Made by a program: the position numbers and the translations under genes. The notes under the pieces are model-generated. The model was not told the origin of the DNA and did no database searches. It worked only from the letters and a program-made list of their open reading frames with translations. A DNA stretch of 26,269 nucleotides from Branchiostoma floridae (Eukaryota; Chordata; Leptocardii; Amphioxiformes; Branchiostomatidae): assembly GCF_000003815.2 (NCBI RefSeq), contig NC_049989.1, forward strand, positions 22,458,387 through 22,484,655, written 5' to 3'. Of this stretch, positions 23,101-26,129 are shown one piece after another. The stretch's first letter is position 1. The number at the start of each line of letters is the position of its first letter.

Positions 23101-25465
23101 AAAAGGCAATGAAAAATCAATTTTTGGTTATTTCTCTGAAGTCTGAACAACTGTTTGGTGCCAAGAGTAAGAACAGTAAACATTTCATCAGAAAGAGCAC
23201 ATATAGCAGATGCCAGGGAAGCGCCCCTACCTCCTGCAGGTGGAAGTTCATGAAGAAGGGCGTGTTGTCCTGCAGTTGACCTTGACCTGCGTCCTCCACA
23301 TCGTTCTGCCACTTCTGCTCCATCTCAGCCAGCGCCTGGGGTCAAGGGCAAACATGGCAATCCAAGGTTAAACCGCAGACTACCAATAATCCAGAACAGA
23401 TCTCTAAGTCGTTGTAATATAATCTTTAAGAAAACACATGAGAAAACAATAGACTGTTTATCTCACCTGTAGCTGCCTCTATCTTTAGTGTCTTGAGAAG
23501 GTTTCACTCACCTGTAGCTGCTTCTATAAAATATTTAGTTTCTGTAGCTAGTTTCTTAAGAAGGTTTATCTCACCTGTAGCTGCCTCTATAAGGTCTTTA
23601 GTGTCTTGAGAAGCTTCATCTCACCTGTAGCTGCCTCTCCAAGGCGTTGAGTTTCTTAAGAAGCTTTATCTCACATGTAGCTGCATCTATAAGATCTGTA
23701 GTGTCTTAAGAAGGTTCATCTCACCTGCAGCTGCCTCTGTAAGATCTTTAGTGTCTTAAGAAGGTTCATCTCACCTGCAGCTGCCTCTCCAAGGCGTTGA
23801 GTTTCTTAAGAAGCTTTATCTCACATGTAGCTGCATCTATAAGATCTGTAGTGTCTTAAGAAGGTTCATCTCACCTGCAGCTGCCTCTCCAAGGCGTTGA
23901 GTTTCTTAAGAAGCTTTATCTCACATGTAGCTGCATCTATAAGATCTGTAGTGTCTTAAGAAGGTTCATCTCACCTGCAGCTGCCTCTCCAAGGCGTTGA
24001 GTTTCTTAAGAAGCTTTATCTCACATGTAGCTGCATCTATAAGATCTGTAGTGTCTTAAGAAGGTTCATCTCACCTGCAGCTGCCTCTGTAAGATCTTTA
24101 GTGTCTTAAGAAGGTTCATCTCACCTGTAGCTGCCTCTCCAAGGCGTTGAGTTTCTTGAAGGTCTCAGCCATGATGTCACAGAGCAGCTGGAAGTCTGCC
24201 GTCTGGGTTCCCTCCTCGCTCACGCTGAGCTGCTGCAGAATCTCAAACAGCCCCAGGTGCTTTATCACCACGGAAACCACCGTCTCCTCCAGAACATCCG
24301 GCTGCAGAACCTCTCTGTAGGGAGGAAACTGGTAAAGTTCTGTCACCATGGTAACAGGTAAAGGTTCTATCACCATGGTAACAGGTAAAGGTTCTATCAC
24401 CACGGAAACCACCGTCTCTTCCAGAACATCCGGCTGGAGTACCTCTCTGTAGGGGAGGAAACAGGTAAGGTTCTATCACCATGGTAACAGGTAACAGTTC
24501 TATCACCACGGAAACCACCATCTCCTCCAGAACATCCAGCTGGAGTACCTCTCTGTAGGGGAGGAAACAGGTAAGGCTCTATCACCATGGTAACAGGTAA
24601 CGGTTCTATCACCACGGAAACAGGTAAGGGTTCTATCACCACGGAAACCACTTAGAGTAAGGTAACATTGCTATGGGCTAGTGTTCAGGACGTCCCACCT
24701 TATGCTTGGTCTGAACTGCAGAGCCGCCCTTCCCGACAGCTTGCGGAGCTAAATGTGCATGATGGCGGGCGAGAGTTTGATCCGCGGCAGGGTTAGTGTT
24801 ATAGTTAGGTAACGTTATGTTGTCCCACCTTATGCTTGGTCTGAACTGCAGAGCCGCCCTTCCCGACAGCTTGCGGAGCTTGTGCATGATGGCGGGCGAG
24901 AGTTTGATGCGCGGCAGGACCGCGCCCATCACGCACACGTCCTCGTCCATCGGCGTCCCCTCGTCAGACGACGACGGCTCCTTCTCCGTGTCCGTCCCCG
25001 ACAGCTGGGTCAAGGTCAGCTCCGACCCCTCCAGGTGGGGAGGGGGGGTCACCGGGGAGATCACCGTACCACACTCCACCTTCCACACGCACCTGGGGAA
25101 ACATGGGAAACTGATGTGTGAGACCTTTCACACACACCTGCTGCATGAGACTTTCCTTTCAAAACACATTGGTGGGGACAACTACTATCATAATGTGAAA
25201 CCTGCATTACATACCTCATGGAGTATAAAAGGAAAACTGCTGTGTGAGACCCTACTCACTTATCTGAGAGAACCAAAGAGGCAACTGCTGAATGCGACAC
25301 TGTGTACCTATATTTGTCTATCTGTCCATGTGTGTGTGTGTGTTTTGGTGTGTGTGTAGGGTTAAGGTTACCTCTACAGCAGGCGAGACTTGAGCAGGTG
25401 TCCGCAGGCCTGTTCCTCCTGTGTAACCTCTGGCCCCCGGTACAGGATGTGCAGCATGTTGCAGG

Positions 25466-25501
<36 letters not shown>

Positions 25502-26092
25502 TGTGTGAACAGGTGTGTGTGTGTGTGTGCAGGGTTAGGGTTACCTCTGCAGCAGGCGAGACTTGAGCAGGTGTCCGCAGGCCTGTTCCTCCTGTGTGAC
25601 CTCCGGCCCCCGGTACAGGATGTGCAGCATGTTGCAGGCCAGTCTGTGTGTGTGTCCGTGTGTGTGTGTGCATGTCTGTCCGTGTGTCCGTGTGTCTGTG
25701 TGTGTCCTCACCTCTGCAGCAGGCGAGACTTGAGCAGGTGTCCGCAGGCCTGTTCCTCCTGTGTGACCTCCGGCCCCCTGTACAGGATATGCAGCATGTT
25801 GTAGGCCAGTCTGTGTGTGTGTGTGTCTGTGTGTGTGCATGTGTGTGTGTGTGTGCATGTGTGTGTGTGTGTGCATGTCTGTCCGTGTGTCCTTGTGTCT
25901 GTGTGTGTCCTCACCTCTGCAGCAGGCGAGACTTGAGCAGGTGTCCGCAGGCCTGTTCCTCCTGTGTGACCTCCGGCCCCCGGTACAGGATGTGCAACAT
26001 GCTGCAGGCCTGTGTGTGTGTGCATGTGTGTGTGTGTGTGTGTGTGTCTGTGTGTGTGTGTGTGTCTGTGTGTGTGTCCGTGTGTGTGTCTG

Positions 26093-26129
<37 letters not shown>

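Noticed and set aside
1948-25092. HERC1 or another SPRY-containing E3 ligase as the identity
   Set aside because: The order of conserved segments before and after the SPRY domain fits HECTD4, and no RCC1 repeats are seen.
25093-25300. An array at the E2 acceptor
   Set aside because: AAACTGNTGTGTGAGAC recurs twice and a third weak trace follows, but the exon edge itself is not clearly copied.
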